Origin: Adiantum capillus-veneris
Lineage: Eukaryota; Streptophyta; Polypodiopsida; Polypodiales; Pteridaceae
Direction: 5' to 3'
NCBI GenBank assembly: GCA_014529385.2
Contig: CM043948.1
Span: 26,413,768 to 26,477,767, forward strand
DNA: 64,000 nt
Each line of letters starts with the position of its first letter. The first letter of the stretch is position 1. Shown piece by piece: positions 61,902 through 64,000 of the stretch. Position numbers and translations under genes: made by a program. Under the pieces are notes generated by a model. That model worked only from the letters and a program-made list of their open reading frames with translations, was not told where the DNA came from and did no database searches.

Positions 61902-64000
61902 ATCATTTCTCTATGATCATGAAACTCTTTGCTTACCTTTGGTAGAGGATGTTCTCTCAGGTTGTCACGATTTCTTTCATGGTTTACACAGACTGTGAGA
62001 AATTGGACAGCACGTTTGCCATCTTTGCTACGTATCCTAGCATATGCTGAACCATCGTCCATTACCTTTGTTTCCATTCGAACTCCCACAATGTAGGGTT
62101 GTCCAAGGATGAGATGATATGAAGATGTATCCTGTACAAAGAAGTTTTGGTCAATCTTTACATCACCTATTGTTACCTTCACACCTGGACATGCTACATA
62201 CAATTCACCGGATGAATTGTTTGCCACTTTTACCATCCAGCCATGATCTGTGTCCATCGGCCATTTGCACTTGTTGTAGAGACTCTTTGACATTATGTTT
62301 ATTTCTGAACCATGGTCAATCAAGGCAACAAATGGCTCTTCAAGATCACCTACCTTGACCAAAGTTTTTGTAGTAGCCCTTGCCCAATGACTTCGTGAAT
62401 AGTAACTCCTAGGAATATCTTCAACTTCTTTATCATCATTTGAGAAATACACTTGCTTCACTCTCCCACTAGATTGGTAGCATCCTACCACAGCTCCATC
62501 ATTCTCCTTATTTTGCAGTTGCATCCCTTGTGTCTTTGAGGTTTCCCCTTCAACCTGTGGACGAGAAACTTCAGCAAGGGTTTGCCTCTTTCTCTTGATG
62601 ATGTCAATGATCTCCTCATGGAATTCACGCTTTGCAATGCCAAGAACTTCTCCCAGAGTAAACTCAATCTTGCTATTCAAGATCCTTTCCTCCAAGACTT
62701 TCTTTAAATCTGTAGCAACCTCAATATCAGATTGTAGTTTATAAGTTGGGCCTTTTGTCTTACCTTTCGTTGGCTCTTTCTTCTTTCCTGTTGTAGACTC
62801 CTCCATGAGTACTTCAGGTGGAGATGCTCCTTGTGTTGAGGGTGTTTGAGAAGGCATTGAGTCACTTCTTCCCCCACTTCTAGAAGCTCTTTTTGATGGT
62901 CCTTCATCAGCATTCTCACGTCTGCGCTTCTCTTCTACAATTGCCTCATTTTGTTGGCATTTTGTAATGTAGACATGCACTGACAATGAGTCCACTGGAT
63001 CATTCCATCCTGTTTCTAGACGTATGCAATCACCTGCTTCATGTAGAATCTCTTTTGTAAGCTTTCCCTTTTTAGCTAATTGCATGACATTTGGCCAAAT
63101 TTGACCATGATGGTCACTCACCTCTTCATCACAAAAATGTTCAATTTTTACTCCATAAGTAGCTACCTCAACTGAAGAGGTGGCATGCTTGGTTGCCATA
63201 TCTTCAACTAAGGTTTGCATTCCCCCCTTCCCAAATTTAGTTCTCAAGGGTAGACCTGTCTCTCTTAAGTGGATTTTACCATCCTTAAAAAAGACAACAT
63301 CTTTTGACAAAGCATCACTAAAATCATCACAATCCCTTATTACATGGTTTGTACTATCACACCAAATACATCTATTAACAAACCCTTCTTTGGGTTGTTG
63401 TCTTTGCCTAGGAAGTGGCCCAGATGGTTGTCCTTTTTCTTCAAGCTTTGCAAACTTCACCTTCAAGTAACGCATTCCCTTCACAAGCTCATCTAGCATG
63501 AACTCATCAAACTTAGGAGCGATAAAAGTAGGTTTTACCATTTTGTCAGAAGTTGAGGTGGAAGGACTTGTAGTGTTTACTACCATCTTGTCCCTTCTTC
63601 TTTGTCGTTTGGCAAGCAGTGAGACAGCACCTTCAACCTCATTCCAGTCGGTCTTTAGTCCTTGCTCAGCATCTTTATCTTCAAGAAGAAGCTCCAAATT
63701 TTCTTGAAACTCTTTACCTGCAGCTTGTAAGAAAAGATCTGTCTTCTCTGCATCTAGTGTGGCCCTTTCTGTCCTAGTGAGTTGTGCATAGCGCCGCTCA
63801 AATTCCCTAAGTAGCTCTGTTATTGATAGTCCTTGCTTTGGCTTGACTACCCATTCTAAGAATGTCCTTTTGGTCACTCTCTCCGAGTCCTCCATGAAAT
63901 ATTCCTCCTTTAAAGCTACTTTGAGTTCTTCCCAATTTCTCCCATGCCCATCTTTAATTGCCTTAACATGCTCCCTAATTTCTGGAGCAACAACTAGCTC
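61877..64000 (-). CDS. Fungal-type Ty3 gag-protease, right copy, cut by window edge
   Basis: This is the second copy of the 53855-56230 ORF, open to the window edge; by alignment its start would lie 252 bases beyond it. I saw two differences from the left copy, at 62854 (Ser to Pro in the linker) and 63395 (silent). The zinc knuckle, FGKGGM block and DHGSE protease site are all present. It is followed by the full pol region of the right copy. Confidence 0.9.
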   Translation of the reverse strand, partial: ELVVAPEIREHVKAIKDGHGRNWEELKVALKEEYFMEDSERVTKRTFLEWVVKPKQGLSITELLREFERRYAQLTRTERATLDAEKTDLFLQAAGKEFQENLELLLEDKDAEQGLKTDWNEVEGAVSLLAKRQRRRDKMVVNTTSPSTSTSDKMVKPTFIAPKFDEFMLDELVKGMRYLKVKFAKLEEKGQPSGPLPRQRQQPKEGFVNRCIWCDSTNHVIRDCDDFSDALSKDVVFFKDGKIHLRETGLPLRTKFGKGGMQTLVEDMATKHATSSVEVATYGVKIEHFCDEEVSDHHGQIWPNVMQLAKKGKLTKEILHEAGDCIRLETGWNDPVDSLSVHVYITKCQQNEAIVEEKRRRENADEGPSKRASRSGGRSDSMPSQTPSTQGASPPEVLMEESTTGKKKEPTKGKTKGPTYKLQSDIEVATDLKKVLEERILNSKIEFTLGEVLGIAKREFHEEIIDIIKRKRQTLAEVSRPQVEGETSKTQGMQLQNKENDGAVVGCYQSSGRVKQVYFSNDDKEVEDIPRSYYSRSHWARATTKTLVKVGDLEEPFVALIDHGSEINIMSKSLYNKCKWPMDTDHGWMVKVANNSSGELYVACPGVKVTIGDVKIDQNFFVQDTSSYHLILGQPYIVGVRMETKVMDDGSAYARIRSKDGKRAVQFLTVCVNHERNRDNLREHPLPKVSKEFHDHREMMGFGQVPL

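Larger units (their letters stand above)
53271..64000 (-). mobile_element. Tandem array of a fungal-type Ty3 element, period 8022 bp
   Basis: 53271-55978 and 61293-64000 are direct repeats 8022 bases apart with about 99.9% identity. The order on the minus strand is gag-protease, pol, LTR, gag-protease, truncated pol. The period equals one LTR (2009 bp) plus one internal region (about 6013 bp). This fits unequal or LTR-LTR recombination or insertion of a multimer; an assembly artefact is possible. Confidence 0.8.

Noticed and set aside
53855-64000. Fungal contamination of the assembly
   Set aside because: The element joins plant-type chromovirus sequence at 53213, so contamination is not the simplest view, though reads across the joint would be decisive.

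Overview
The window is eukaryotic nuclear DNA made almost entirely of decayed and nested transposable elements. It has plant-type Ty1/copia and Ty3/gypsy retrotransposons primed by initiator Met tRNA, a LINE tail, GT-AG splice sites, long dinucleotide repeats and very low gene density. I infer a large-genome land plant, most likely a seedless one such as a fern. The species is not provable from the sequence alone.

Left part (1-13.3 kb): the 3' end and LTR of one retrotransposon (1-1341); an LTR flanked on opposite sides by a PBS and a PPT (1342-2256); a chromovirus with broken integrase and chromodomain (3239-9877), whose 3' LTR is split by a copia element with a perfect 5-bp target duplication (5036-8537); a Ty3 fragment; and two inverted-repeat elements. 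From 13.4 to 23.3 kb there is a possible small host gene, a strong hairpin, and three collinear coding blocks of a decayed multi-exon gene of a family I cannot name. One of its introns is almost entirely a 10-bp satellite. A second gap in this gene holds a pair of long direct repeats, one of them carrying a Mutator-type MITE with a 9-bp target duplication.

Middle (23.3-46.4 kb): a second chromovirus (23316-27333) interrupted by a 1.3-kb element with TTAA target duplications. The uninterrupted site can be read in the first chromovirus. A second copy of that TTAA element lies at 31155-32488. An 86-bp near-perfect hairpin lies between them. Then come a copia element lacking its protease (32562-35583), a chromovirus sliver, and a Ty3 element on the minus strand (36166-46440) with two zinc-binding integrase modules and four copies of a dyad motif in its leader.

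Right part (46.4-64 kb): a LINE 3' end, two chromovirus LTRs in tandem with an SR-rich gag, then a different Ty3 element in a tandem array: internal region, one 2.0-kb LTR, then a second, truncated internal region, with an 8022-bp period. Its proteins resemble Ty3 elements I know mainly from basidiomycete fungi. Its gag-protease and pol frames are joined by what looks like a textbook -1 ribosomal frameshift signal. Pol in the longer copy carries stops and a frameshift, so the array is not autonomous.

The most notable items are the TTAA (piggyBac-like) elements with an empty-site control, the frameshift signal, the decayed unknown gene family, and the fungal-type Ty3 array.
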